In this document: positions 27,712-37,400 of the stretch, piece after piece
Layout of the letters: the number at the start of each line of letters is the position of its first letter
How positions within the stretch are numbered: position 1 is the first letter of the stretch
NCBI GenBank assembly: GCA_018806985.1
Contig: JADANN010000070.1
Location: forward strand, 1-64,000
Origin: Angiostrongylus vasorum
Lineage: Eukaryota; Nematoda; Chromadorea; Rhabditida; Metastrongylidae
Reading direction: 5' to 3'
Length of the DNA: 64,000 nt
The notes under the pieces: model-generated
Told to the model about the DNA's origin: nothing
The model's input: only the letters and a program-made list of their open reading frames with translations
The model's database searches: none
Made by a program: the position numbers and the translations under genes

Positions 27712-27905
27712 GGTTGGCTCATTCGGGTGATGCTCGACTGAGGAGATCTAGATCGATGCGAAAACGAAAGCGCCACATCGAGAAGGACAACTGCGGCCCA
27801 TCAACTCGGATCATAGGCTCTGACGAAGACAAAGACGTCGAAACATTAGCCGAATGAACATCTTTATCAACTTCGCGTAAGCTCAACAGTATAAACACAT
27901 GTTGA
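27712..27905 (+). repeat. PLE family B terminal repeat, right inverted arm
   Basis: This is the plus-strand partner of the arm at 27,285-27,480. Its outer end ATAAACACATGTTG recurs inverted at about 27,662-27,676 (CATGTGTTTATAT), so the repeat also carries a short internal terminal inversion. Confidence 0.7.
27816..27851 (+). ncRNA. Minimal hammerhead ribozyme motif, family B (right arm)
   Basis: The plus-strand order is GGCT (27,816-27,819), CTGACGA (27,820-27,826), a GAC/GTC helix II, GAAA (27,840-27,843), CATT and AGCC (27,848-27,851). Helix I GGCT/AGCC pairs fully, and CTGACGA fits CUGANGA. As in the left arm, the short helix III segment is ACAT, not the self-complementary ACGT, and the triplet is ATT. 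Confidence 0.65.
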
Positions 27906-28155
27906 CTAGTTTTATGACTTAAAGGAGTAGCATAAAATGTTACGATTTTAAATTTTCCTTTGAAGTTGTATTAAGCATCTTGATTTTTTAAAGACAGAAG
28001 TGACAACACTGAACCCGCATGACTCTTCCATGTGGTTCACCAAGAATTACGTTCTAACCAGTGCTCTATTCCACTTTCTACGATACTCTATCCATGTACT
28101 GAGAAGATGTGGCCGATATCGTGATTGGTCACTTTCTGCAAATAAAATCTGCTAA
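27906..28155. other. Unassigned sequence between PLE B and LINE
   Basis: About 250 A+T-rich bases between the PLE terminal repeat and the 5' end of the LINE. No motif, exon or repeat was recognised. Confidence 0.5.
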
Positions 28156-28819
28156 GAGATGAAGCCCATGGATCTCCTTCATATAAGGGATCGCGATAGC
28201 CGGTTACTCGCGAGCCCACGTGGCCCGCACCCGGCTGGCGGATAGGGGGTTAATCACTGACCGAAGGCGACCTTTGCTTCCCTGAGACACCGATGGATCC
28301 AGGGGATAGACTCCTTGTTTCTGCTGCGCCCATTTGGCACATACATTCTGTATTTGCGAGGCGCAGTCATGCATTCGTGTGTGGGTGCATTCGAGTTTAT
28401 GCAGATTGTATTCTACGAGCCAATTCGGCCAAAAGACTGCAATCAGGTCACAGGGAAGTATACGGGAGGCTGTTAGGACTGGTCTCCAACAAATAGGTTC
28501 CATGTCCACTTACGGAGAGCCTGGCAAACTGCCCGTGAGTATACCAAGCAACCACGTTCACAGCCCTGCAAGCCAAACCTGGGTGTCAAAAAACTAAACA
28601 GTGAAAGAAACGGGCCTCATTCCCCTGACCCCAAAGAAGCCGATTCGGCAGCGTTGGGTACGGTACGTAAGAAGAGGCTGACAAAATCTCAGCGCCATTC
28701 TAAGCTGCCTAGATAGCAAGGAACTAAGGTGATGGATGATCTGTACCTAGAACGTACGAATACTTCCACTCGAGTCATCCATAGAAGACTTGACGCAAAC
28801 AAGATGGATAAGTTAAGAA

Positions 28820-29470
28820 GTCATCGACCTGGCCGAGATGAGAAGACGCCACCCTTCCAACGCCCTCTATGACACCAGACAAGAACTGTTCCTTGGAACA
28901 TGTGACAGTAGAGGAATCGGCGGCGTCGGCGTTCTGGTCAACACGAGTTTGTCCATGAACATCGAATCATTCGAACAGCTTACAACCCGAATCGGACGTT
29001 TACGATCAAAAAGATGTGGATCAATACCGGCATTGACATCTTCGTCGATTACGCGCCGATATCAAACCATGACGAAGACGAAGTCGAAGCGTTCTATATG
29101 GCCTTGGAGAAGTTCTACAGACAAGACCACACATTTTCAAGGTCATCGTTGGAGATTTCAACGCCAAGATTGGACCAAGAAGAAGGTCTGAAGAACGTCA
29201 CATTGGGACCCACGGATTAGAATGGAACGAACAATGTGAGCGGCAGTCTGAGTTTATCATGACGACCAAGATCATCCATGGTAACTCGCAGTTCCAGGAG
29301 CACCACCCTCAACGCTGGACGTGGGAGTCGCCCAATGGAGAGTATCATAACGAAATAGCCCACATCATAGTGAACAGAAGGTTTTTGCCTAACCGATGTC
29401 GCTGTTGTCCCAAAAATTCTATACGGTATCAGAGCATCGCCTACTTCGTGTAAGATTCTACTTCTGGCGG
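28820..29470 (+). pseudogene. RTE-1a endonuclease domain (EEP family) remnant
   Basis: Successive frames give MRRRHPSNALYDTRQELFLG, GGVGVLVNTSLSMNIESFEQ, VGDFNAKIG (at about 29,150-29,175), HPQRWTWESPNGEYHNEI, IIVNRRF and a degraded SDHRLL near 29,432-29,445, where one extra base lies before TCAGAGCATCGCCTACTT. These are the ordered motifs of the exonuclease-endonuclease-phosphatase nuclease that nicks target DNA for LINE integration. At least three frame changes disrupt it. Confidence 0.85.
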
Positions 29471-29639
29471 AAAGGAGAAAAATCCGCTAAATTCAAAAAC
29501 TGAAGTCCCAGAACCACCACAAACTGCGACTTATTCAATTCATTAGAACATCGACGAAGAATACGACCGGCACATTAAACAACTTCACGTTAGCGCTATA
29601 AAAGTTGAGAGTTCGAAAGTCACCAAGAGACATCTGTCT

Positions 29640-31900
29640 CCAGAAACACTCGAGCTGATACGCCGGCGTGGAATCGCATGAGCTGCAGGCAACCGCGAAC
29701 TAACGTCCGAACTTGCAAAACAATGCAGACAGGCGATAAAAGAAGATCTTAAAGAGAGAAGAGCAGCAGCAATGGTCGAAGCTGCAGAGGCTGGGAAAAG
29801 CATTCGCAAAGCCCATCGAAGCTTCACCAATTACAGGACCAAGATGATTGCACTCCAACGCCCAGACGGAACACTTACAGCGTCCAGAAAGGCAATGGAG
29901 AAAATCATTTACCACTACTTCTTAGATCTCTTCGGTAGCCACGTCCGCCTTCCGTCATGAAATAGAGGATGGATATGTTGTACCACCGGTTCTGCCCTCC
30001 GACATTCGATATGCCATTTCGTAGGTGAAAAACCGAACAGCACCAGGCCTGGAGAGTATAAGATCTGAACACCTGAGGAACCTTGCGCCAGTCCTCGTAA
30101 ACACACTGGCTTGGCTGTCCACACGTTACCTGCAAGGTCGCTACTCAGTGGAAGACCAGCAAGACCGTTTGATTGTTCAAGAAGTGTGACGTACAAGATT
30201 TCAGCAACTATCGCCCAGTCTGCTTGCTGTCTGTCCTTTATAAACTCTCTCTTCAGTCATCCTAAACAGAATTGATAGAACACTGGACGAAGGAGAGCCG
30301 TGTGAAGAAGCAGGGTTTCCAAAAGGATTTAGAACGGTGGACCACATCCATACGGTGACATGACTCATTGAGGTACGGCGAGAGCACAAAAGACCGCTCT
30401 GTCTCACTTTCATCAATTTAAAGAAGGCCTTTGATTTAGTTGAGGTAGAAGCAGTCATGGAGGCCTTTGATAGTAAAGGAGTCCCTATTCAGTGCATTAA
30501 GATTGTTCGTTAGCTGTACAAAAAATTTTACAACCAAGATATCACCATTTTTTGAGAAAATACCTCAGCATCATTAAAAGTTATATTTCTCAGTATATAC
30601 CCTGCGGCTAAAAAAGAGTAGGCAGTAAATAATAAGTCAAACATTGTGATTATAACTGCAGCCTCAGTTTAACTGCGTTCGTTGCCAATTTTGCCCCCCA
30701 GATCAATTCCGCTGACGGGTGATTGCTGGTGGCAAAAGAACAATAGAACTAGCTGAGAGACAGGCGAAACGAAGGACCCGCATGGTGTGGTGGTGAGCGC
30801 GCTACTCCCCGGAAAGGACAATAGCGCGTTCATTCCCCACCGTAGACACCTCCGGTCCGGAGTTTTGCAAATATCTCAGCATCATTAAAACAAGATACCA
30901 CTATTCTATAACAATGTTAACACTGATGTCAAAAAAGAGGGGTTAGGCAAAGCGATACCATCTCGCCAAAATTATTTACCGCCACACTGCGGAACGCCAT
31001 GCGAACATTATAATGGCATAATATGCGAGTGAAAATCGATGGTCGGCAATTACACCATCTTCGATTTGCTGATTATATCGTTCTTATAACAACAAATATT
31101 AGCCAAGCAGAACGAATGCTTGCCGACTTTGACAAAGCTTGTGGAAACATTGGTCTTCAACTAAATCTCACAAAAACGATGTTCGTGAGGAACGGTTCAG
31201 TTTTGTATGGCCCATTCACGCTCAGTGAAACGATTATCATCAAATGCTCCAGTTATGTCTAACTAGGTCAGGAAATCAACACGTTGAACGACATTGCTCC
31301 AGAGCTGAGCAGAAGGAAACGAGCGGCTTGGGAAGCTTTCAAGAGCATCGAGGATATAGTGAAGAGGACAAAGAGCACCCTACTCCGTGCCCACCTTTTC
31401 AACTCAACGGCACTTCCTGCGTTAACGTATGCGTCAGAAATCTGGTCACTGCGTAAACAAGATGAAAGATCACTCAGCGTTATTGAACGCGCTGTCGAAA
31501 AAGAGGATGCTAGTAGTATCCCACTTCACACAAGTAAGGGGATGGGGTCCGAAACTCCAACCTGCGTCAACGATCAAAAGTCAAAAATGCCGTTCTGTGC
31601 GCCAAACAGTCGGAGATAAGTTGGACCAGACACGTAATGCGTATGAATGACAACCGATGGACAGGAGCCGTTAGTGACTGGATTCCTCGGTATGTTAAAC
31701 GCACTGCAGGAAGATCACCTCGATGGTCAGAGTTCTTCACGGGAAACCTAGAAGAAAGATATGGTGCTCGACAAGTCCCTGAAGCGAGCAGAACCCATTA
31801 GGCTATTCTTGTACGCGATAGGGAAAAATGGAAGATTTGCTGGTGCACGCTGGAGTCACTCGACAATGAACGGGACTACAGCTGATATAGGTGGTGAGAT
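29640..31900 (+). pseudogene. RTE-1a reverse transcriptase and C-terminal region, remnant
   Basis: Readable blocks in order are SPETLELIRR, LTSELAKQCRQAIKEDLKER and AAAMVEAAEAGKSIRKAHRS. Next come QRPDGTLTASRKAMEKIIYH, a broken NYRPVCLLS block near 30,200, and LHHLRFADYIVLI at about 31,048-31,085. The last is the RT active-site box with FADD changed to FADY. SQAERMLADFDKACGNIGLQ, PALTYASEIWSLRKQDERSL and a broken C-terminal arm follow. The loss of the second catalytic aspartate and numerous stops exclude activity. Reverse transcription primed at the nicked target is the family's known role. Confidence 0.85.
30552..30889 (-). repeat. Single satellite unit inserted in RTE-1a
   Basis: The minus strand of the satellite is recognisable throughout: AGTAGGCAGTAAATAA, ATTGTGATTATAACTG, GGACCCGCATGGTGTGGTGG, GAAAGGACAATAGCGCG and GAGTTTTGCAAATATCTCAG. 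It begins and ends at the same point of the unit, CCTCAGCATCATTAAAA near 30,563-30,579 and CTCAGCATCATTAAAA near 30,875-30,890. It is therefore one circularly permuted unit with short terminal overlap. LINE sequence on the two sides is duplicated: ACCAAGATATCACCATTTT at 30,533-30,551 and AACAAGATACCACTATTCT at 30,889-30,907. Confidence 0.85.
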
Positions 31901-31934
31901 AAAGCATATAGATTTCAAGGTAACGGAAGTAGAA

Positions 31935-32395
31935 ATAAAGTGCTCATTAGGGATTTGTTATTACTACGCAGAAAGAACCATTTTGCGGCGCTTCTTAGAA
32001 TTATTTTTGTATAGAAGCTGTACAGGAATACTGGGTAGGCTTCTTCATTGGAATATGCTGGAATGCTTCGGCTACACAATTGGTCTCCTCAGATAGAATC
32101 ACTTCTTTGCGGTCAGTACAGAGAATAGTGTGGGCAAAATGTTATTGCTGGAAAGACAAGCTCCAAGTGAAAAGCGGTCTCTTAAGCCAAAAATTATTCA
32201 TTACCCACAGAAAAAAAAACTCATTGCCTAAATTTTTACTCGCAGAGAAAGCTAATTTAAACATCCACCGAGAAAGGCGAAGACGTCGAAACGTTAGTCG
32301 AGTAAAACTTATTATCAAAAATTGTGTCTGCTTAACAATCCAAAAAACCAGGAATCTTTTCGTTGTTTGAAAGTCTTTCAGTCATTGTTAGAGAC
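31935..32395. other. Unassigned segment with a broken hammerhead-like core
   Basis: Mostly unrecognised A+T-rich sequence after the LINE. At 32,282-32,299 it holds GACGTCGAAACGTTAGTC, the 3' half of the family B hammerhead, but the CTGANGA half upstream is not preserved (AGAAAGGCGA stands there). It is probably the stub of a PLE B terminal repeat. Confidence 0.5.
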
Positions 32396-33115
32396 CAGCC
32401 GCACAGAGTCTTACGTGAGTGAGGATTATGTCCGGCTTAGGTGAGAAAGTCCGCTTTAGTTATGGCGCGATTTCACGCGTTTTTACAGGACATTCCCCCC
32501 TTGTGGTTCTTTTTATGAATTTCTGAAACTTCTCCAAAACGCTTTAAGAATTCTTCGCACAGATGTCTTTGATTTTTTACATTGGAATAGTGGCTTCTAT
32601 TTCAAAATCATCTCCGTTATGTTTCTGTCTCCTATTCGGGCCTTGTGGAGTGTTTGGTTTGACCTTAAATTTACCCACTACATGTTCTTTTCTACAGAGG
32701 CACGGTGGTCTATCAATTTCGCTAATATATTGCTTACCGCATGCTTTAAACGATATCACATAAACTATATCTGGGCTCATGCAACCACCGACTCTACCGT
32801 TAAAGCATTCTTTGCGAGTTTTCGTTGTGCTTAGGAAATGAAAGGTAGGATTAGCAGAACCTTATTATCTCTATAATTATTGAACGAAGGCTTGGGTTTT
32901 CCTCTACAACTACCCCAAGCAGCTTCTTCCTCGCGCTCTCTTCTTTTGCGCATAGTGGTGAGCGACTGTTCGGAACATGTTTTCCACATGCTCCCTTTTT
33001 TGTGTGAGGGATGAAAGGAGAGTTAAAGAACCGGTGAGCCGTCTGGTGAATTTCGCGTACCCTTGTAATTTTCTACATGATTGAGGCATCACAAACTTTC
33101 CGTTTTTTATTTTTT
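32395..33115 (-). mobile_element. PLE family A remnant with GIY-YIG nuclease
   Basis: The left end carries the family A terminal-repeat sequence GAGACCAGCCGCACAGAGT (about 32,391). On the minus strand 32,780-32,577 reads DIVYVISFKACGKQYISEID, then CLCRKEHVVGKFKVKPNTP and QKHNGDDFEIEATIP. That is the GIY-YIG domain in PLE form (YVIS for the usual YLIS, and YISE where YIGE is expected). Upstream minus-strand frames to 33,115 match the linker between RT and nuclease. No RT catalytic core remains. Confidence 0.8.
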
Positions 33116-33420
33116 TTAACACTTCGATGAAACTTTACGCCGACGTCGTGCTGTCCCAATTATGTAAAGACTTATTGATCAGTGTTTCCGAGGTACCAGG
33201 GAAGTTGGTTTTCAGAATACGTTATCTTAGTGTCCGTTCTGTAACTCAGAAACAACGAAAAAAGCATCTTAAAGGCTCTTCTATTTGCCGCATATTGTCT
33301 AAAAAAAATTTGCTGTAAAATAAACACAGATTGGGTTAAAGTGTCAAGCGTGGAAGATTTAGAACCACCAGTTATTCTGCATAGTAATTCTTCGTATTCC
33401 TGTTGAGCAAACACGAGGTG
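33116..33420. other. Unassigned sequence
   Basis: About 300 bases between two PLE remnants. Open frames exist on both strands, but none carries a motif I recognise or splice-bounded coding potential. Confidence 0.4.
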
Positions 33421-33446
33421 TTATTTTTATTCTTTATTCACGAACA

Positions 33447-33484
33447 AGCTGACGTTTCGGCGGATTTCGCCTTCCTCAGAGCCT
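33447..33484 (-). ncRNA. Minimal hammerhead ribozyme motif, family A, all core bases present
   Basis: On the minus strand the order is GGCT, CTGAGGA (33,473-33,479), helix II GGCG/CGCC with loop AAATC, GAAA (33,455-33,458), then CGTC and AGCT. CTGAGGA fits CUGANGA, and the cleavage triplet is GTC followed by A. Helix I pairs GGCT with AGCT using one wobble. Helix III is reduced to the self-complementary ACGT, so two copies could pair with each other. This is the known architecture of dimer-active hammerheads in PLE terminal repeats. Confidence 0.75.
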
Positions 33485-33865
33485 GGAAAGGTCAAGTTGA
33501 CAGCAATCTATTCGGCCAAACACCTCCATAACCAAACAGAGAAAACGCTGAACCAAGATTTCAATCACATTGAACACAGCTTTGCACACTCACCGCTTTC
33601 TATGAGGCTTCCACTGAGTACATCGCGTGGAGACCAACCGCACAGAGTTCACATGGAAGCGTAATATGCCCCTCCCATCAAAATAACAGCCTTATATACT
33701 GCCCAATATCACGCGTGATAATGAGGCATTCTTCCCTAGGGGTTCATTTTCGGATTTCTGGAATTAATCCAGAACGCCTCGAGAGTTTTGCGCGCTTGTG
33801 TTCCTGATTCCTGCGCGAGGGTCGTGACACGAACTTCAAAGTCCTGCCCGTTATGTCTCTGGGTC

Positions 33866-34150
33866 CTATGCGTGCCTAGTGGGGGTATTTGGTTTACGTT
33901 TGCCGACTAGGTGTTCTTTTATGCGGGCACAGAGGGGTCTGCCCGCCTCGCCAATGCATTCGTCCCCGCACGTCCCACAGGAGATTAGATAAACTGTACC
34001 CAAGCTCATGCAACCACCGTCCCCACCACTAGGGCAAACCATGCAATTTTGCGTTGCACATAGACGGTCATATAGGCGGTTACGAACTAGTTGGCGCCTA
34101 AGATTACTCGGTGGCATTTCAACTACGTTTACCGAATTCTCTAGACCCAC
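33866..34150 (-). pseudogene. PLE family A GIY-YIG endonuclease fragment
   Basis: The minus-strand frame reads NVVEMPPSNLRRQLVRNRLY, CATQNCMVCPSGGDGGCMS, GTVYLISCGTCGDECIGEAG, RPLCARIKEHLVGKRKPNTP. The Cys pairs before YLIS, the YLIS...ECIGEAGRPL stretch (YIGE in intact copies) and the Arg/Glu/His of ARIKEH are the family's zinc-finger-like and catalytic features. The RT in front is not in frame. The linker upstream, NLRRQLVRNRLYDRLC, is shared word for word with the element at 37.86 kb. Confidence 0.85.
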
Positions 34151-34614
34151 CCTTCAATAAGTTAGTATCCACCGATGATCTGGCGTTCATCGACCTCTCA
34201 ACGATTAAGGCTTGACCTATAGTCAGTTTTCTCTCCGCTATGCATACTATTCTCGAACGACTTATAGAACACAAAACAGCAATAAATATGTTAAGCTTCT
34301 CGGTTCAAACCGATTATGGCCTTCTTAAAGAAGTAGCCAAACTGCTTAATATCTAGACAGTCCAAAAAGTGTTTCACACAGATGAGAGTGCCGGCAATGG
34401 GACAGCAACTGACACCGAGCTTGGGCATTGTCTTTATATCCGACGTTCTAGCACTAGTGACCAATCTCCATCCATTATTCTGCTGTAGATATATAGATGA
34501 CGGCTTTGTCATCTGCTCCATGCAAACGGAGATGAGCAAATGATTTAAGTTGTTGAACTGACCAAAATGGTACAAGTTTCCTTTTTATAAATAAAACGAA
34601 TAGGACGAATCGTA

Positions 34615-35262
34615 TTTAACAGCTTTCAGTAAAGCAGAAATAGTTTCCGGAAAAGGTCATCGGTTTAAGAAGCTAGATTACGTCCAAGAAACTGCGATGC
34701 TGTACCCGAAGGCACAGCTGTTGCTCACAGTCGCAGAACTTGTGTTTAAAAAATTTTAGTTCGAGTTTTCAAAGGTTCCAGTTTCAAAAGATTTTGAAAC
34801 AAAAAATGTTCATCTCGAGAGGTTACATGAAGTTCTAAAAATGACGTGACAATGCCGTTTCGTAGAACTGTCACGTAGTCAAACCCTCAGCCTCGGTTAC
34901 TAAAAAACATACGCAGTTGTTAAAAAAGAGAGACGTTGCTGCTACGAATGGGTCATGTTGTTAAACCCGAGTCTAATTCGGCAAAATGAGTCAGAAAAGA
35001 CAGAACCATCTCACATAACAGTTCGGTTCGCATTAGGATTTATGAAATCCTTCAGATATTTGCAGAACTGTTGGCACGTCCAATTTTTACTTGTTGCCAG
35101 TATCACTTGGTGGTCTTAACAAAAGTGTAGCCCACACCTTTATCAACTGTAGAGGTACTATTTCTGACGTGCCATCGGATCTTGGATGTTCGCTCTTTTT
35201 CTGAGCTTGTTGTAATTCCTCACACGAAAGTACAATTTTCAAAACTATGCTGTTCTTTTAAC
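34615..35262. other. Unassigned sequence between PLE copies
   Basis: About 650 A+T-rich bases. No exon, repeat or RNA motif was recognised. It directly precedes the left terminal arm of the large PLE. Confidence 0.45.
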
Positions 35263-35264
35263 GG

Positions 35265-35806
35265 TTCCCAAGATCGACTTCCAACTAACCTCGGCACCGG
35301 ATTATAAATTTTTTGTTCTTTTTGTTGCAACAATCGCGAGGTTGTTATTCAGCACACCTTTTCTTCCCCCACAAATATAACACATACAGCACAACAGTAG
35401 CTGACGTTTCGGCAGTATCGCCTTCTTCAGAGCCTGAAAGGGTACACTAATGTGTAATTTACTACCTCAAACGCTTCAACAACGCAAACAGAAAGATGAA
35501 AATCTGAACAATAATTACACGATCACCGGCTTCTCGAAAAACCCACCGTGTTTTAATCTGCCTTCCACCAAGGAAGAGCAGCCGCTTAGAAGTCGCATGT
35601 GGTTGATTACTGCACATCTCACATCAAAAACCAGTTCTGAGATACGGTGCTAGATTACGCGTTATCTCAGGGCATCCTTCCCCGCTATTCATTCTCGGAT
35701 TTTTGGAATTTATCTGAAAAGCCTTGAGAAATTTGCGCGTTGGTGTTTTAGTCTCAGTACGATGATAGCGACTTTTACATCAAAATCTTCTCCGCTATGT
35801 TTAAAA
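35265..35806 (-). repeat. Left inverted arm of PLE A1
   Basis: Its minus strand matches 38,100-38,604. The inner part (about 35,690-35,806) is an inverted copy of the nuclease 3' coding end and adjacent 3' sequence. A plus-strand frame beginning at 35,762 therefore starts in antisense nuclease sequence, so that apparent start is not a real protein start. Confidence 0.8.
35399..35436 (-). ncRNA. Minimal hammerhead ribozyme motif, family A, in left arm of PLE A1
   Basis: On the minus strand: GGCT, CTGAAGA (35,424-35,430), helix II GGC/GCC closing a GATACT loop, GAAA (35,407-35,410), CGTC and AGCT. All invariant bases are present, and the triplet GTC precedes A. Helix II is one pair shorter than in the 33.45-kb copy. 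Helix III is again only the palindrome ACGT. Confidence 0.72.
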
Positions 35807-36600
35807 CGGAAACGGCTTCACGATGTGTGCGGTAAACCAGAGGACAGTCAACAAGTACGAGACATCGAAATGGAACTACTTCGGACCGCACTACGAAACA
35901 AACGAAACGATATGTTCGCAAGAAGGATGAAATGTGTGACGAAGGAACATTTTTGTACTTTTTATTTGCGGGACCAACTTTGGAGGAGAATAGTTGGTGG
36001 GTCAATACTGATATGCAATTCTATTAGGTCTAATGCTAAAATGACAGTACAGCGAAAGTTTGAGAATCTGTTGACTAATTCGCGTGTCTCGGCTTCAAGA
36101 AATCACAGACAAACGAACTTTGCTGGGAATCAAAGTACGGTTGATAATGCACCGTGAAAATCTAGGGTCAACGTGATTGGGGCATAACAATACCCGAGAG
36201 TGCGCGTTCGCTATTAGAATTGGACCCAAGTTTTGCGCCACCACAGCCCATTTCTAAAAGGACCCTGCGTAGGATAGCATGCAACCTTTATGAGCTTCAA
36301 GATCGACTCCGCTATCACGCCGAACAAGAAACATCAAATAGAGGTGAAAACCAAGAAGCGGCGACATTGCCACTATCTTCTTTCCCTAAGACGTTTTTTA
36401 GACAGCGGGACCCCAAAGGCAGAATTGACACAAAATTCCGCATGTTTTCGAACGGCGTCCTCAACACTCTTAATCACTATCGCCATAGTAGATTTATCTA
36501 TAACCTTACAGCCGCACAAAAGTGTGGCATGCGAGAAAATTAGAGATTTAATAAATTCAAAGACCATTGGGCTATCAGTTAGTGATAAGGGGCATAGTTC
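35800..36600 (+). pseudogene. PLE A1 N-terminal polyprotein region
   Basis: The frame from about 35,806 to 36,157 reads RALRNKRNDMFARRMK-type charged sequence with no known fold. The frame from 36,220 reads LDPSFAPPQPISKRTLRRIA, LYELQDRLRYHAE, FPKTFFRQRDPKGRIDTKF and NLTAAQKCGMRE, then breaks before a block reading LSVSDKGHSS. The order mirrors family B (FPRAFF, then SDKGG). This is the region in front of the RT fingers in PLE proteins and has no assigned reaction of its own. Confidence 0.75.
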
Positions 36601-36731
36601 GTAGTTATTCTGTGCCAGCTAGGTGTTAAGATAACTCAAGAACATCTTAGTGACGTTACCCTTTATCGCCCATCATCTAAAAGGGAATACAAAAAAGTCA
36701 ACACCGAGAACTAAACAATCAGTGGGTCAAA

Positions 36732-37400
36732 GTGGCAAAGGCGGCAGGCTTTAAATCGTCGGTTATTTCGCACTTTAAAGTCAATGGACCAACATGCCCC
36801 GTCCCATACCTACTTATTAAAACACATAAGTTGGTATCACCTGATGATCTTGCGTCAACTAATCCGTCATCATTTAAGGTTAGACCAGTCATCAGCTGTG
36901 TAGACGCGCCATCGGATAGGATAACCTGGTTTCCAATCCTAATACTAACCCAGTTGCTTAAACATGTTCCAGCTCACCTCACGAACACCCAAATGTTCCT
37001 AGAACGTCTACGTAACGCGTCCCCTAATAACGCCTACGTGATGGAGTCCTTCGACGTTACCGCGCTGTACACCAACGTATCGAATGACTCCGCAATGCAA
37101 GCCATCTTCGAACTTCTTGTTGAATATGAAGGAAAAATAAATATGCCTGGCATGTCCATCCAGCAGCTTGCTCGATTTTCAGACGGTCTGGGAAACATTT
37201 CGCACAAACGAGGGGTTGGCAATGGGACAGCGACTGGCACCAAGCCTTGCCATTGCGTTTATGTCCAAAGTAAAAGCCCCCCGTTCTCGGTCTCCGGCCA
37301 CTACTCTACTGCAGGTACATAGATGGTGGTTTTTGTCGTCTTCTCTACGCGGGAGGACATGGACAAATGCTTCGAATTATTGAACGAGCAGTCTGAGTAC
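36732..37400 (+). pseudogene. PLE A1 reverse transcriptase, broken
   Basis: The frame 36,732-37,322 carries AKAAGFKSSVISHF, PVPYLLIKTHKLVSPDDLAS, SSFKVRPVISCVDAPSDRIT, FPILILTQLLKHVPAHLTNT, MESFDVTALYTNVSND and FSDGLGNI. The GLAMGQRLAPSLAIAFMSKV block is in the overlapping frame at about 37,210-37,275. The catalytic segment near 37,318-37,335 reads YIDGGF where Penelope RTs have YIDD, so one metal-binding Asp is lost. Two frameshifts surround it. The family's enzyme copies element RNA at a nick made by the GIY-YIG domain. Confidence 0.88.

Larger units (their letters stand above)
25860..27905 (-). mobile_element. Penelope-like element, family B, truncated remnant
   Basis: On the minus strand, blocks occur in the order expected of a PLE polyprotein. 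An N-terminal block lies at 27,164-26,949 and an SDKGGDFVVIP block at 26,917-26,657. A reverse-transcriptase block with SSFKVRP and SLYTNMSND is at 26,638-26,345, followed by MGQRLAPSLAVAFMSK at 26,285-26,028. The blocks lie in different frames, so the gene is broken, and no GIY-YIG nuclease follows, so the 3' end is missing. Upstream of the coding part (27.28-27.90 kb) are two inverted arms that I read as the PLE terminal repeat. PLEs are eukaryotic retroelements using this RT with, usually, a GIY-YIG endonuclease. Confidence 0.85.
28160..31930 (+). mobile_element. RTE-type non-LTR retrotransposon (RTE-1a), degraded, near full length
   Basis: A single degraded polyprotein can be followed along the plus strand. 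An apurinic-like endonuclease runs from about 28.8 to 29.5 kb, a connector to 30.2 kb, and reverse transcriptase with C-terminal region from 30.2 to 31.9 kb. The first ~270 bases (28,160-28,430) match the 5' end of a second copy at 62.19-62.46 kb on the minus strand, which supports this as the element's 5' end. The coding end (near GGAGTCACTCGACAATGAACG, 31,850-31,870) is followed by a very short 3' tail, typical of RTE elements. Stops, frameshifts and FADY instead of FADD make it dead. A satellite unit interrupts it at 30.55-30.89 kb. Confidence 0.85.
33421..34610 (-). mobile_element. PLE family A remnant with hammerhead, nuclease and RT fragment
   Basis: From left to right the plus strand shows a terminal repeat with a hammerhead motif at 33,447-33,484 and GGAGACCAACCGCACAGAG at about 33,631. 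The minus-strand GIY-YIG nuclease follows at 34,150-33,866, then a weak RT fragment at 34,575-34,291 recognised by its position and degraded palm segments. The protein is broken into different frames and lacks most of the RT, so this is a dead, truncated copy. Confidence 0.8.

Noticed and set aside
35762..36157. A 131-codon gene starting at 35,762
   Set aside because: Its first part is antisense to the PLE nuclease end carried in the inverted arm. The rest is PLE N-terminal sequence.
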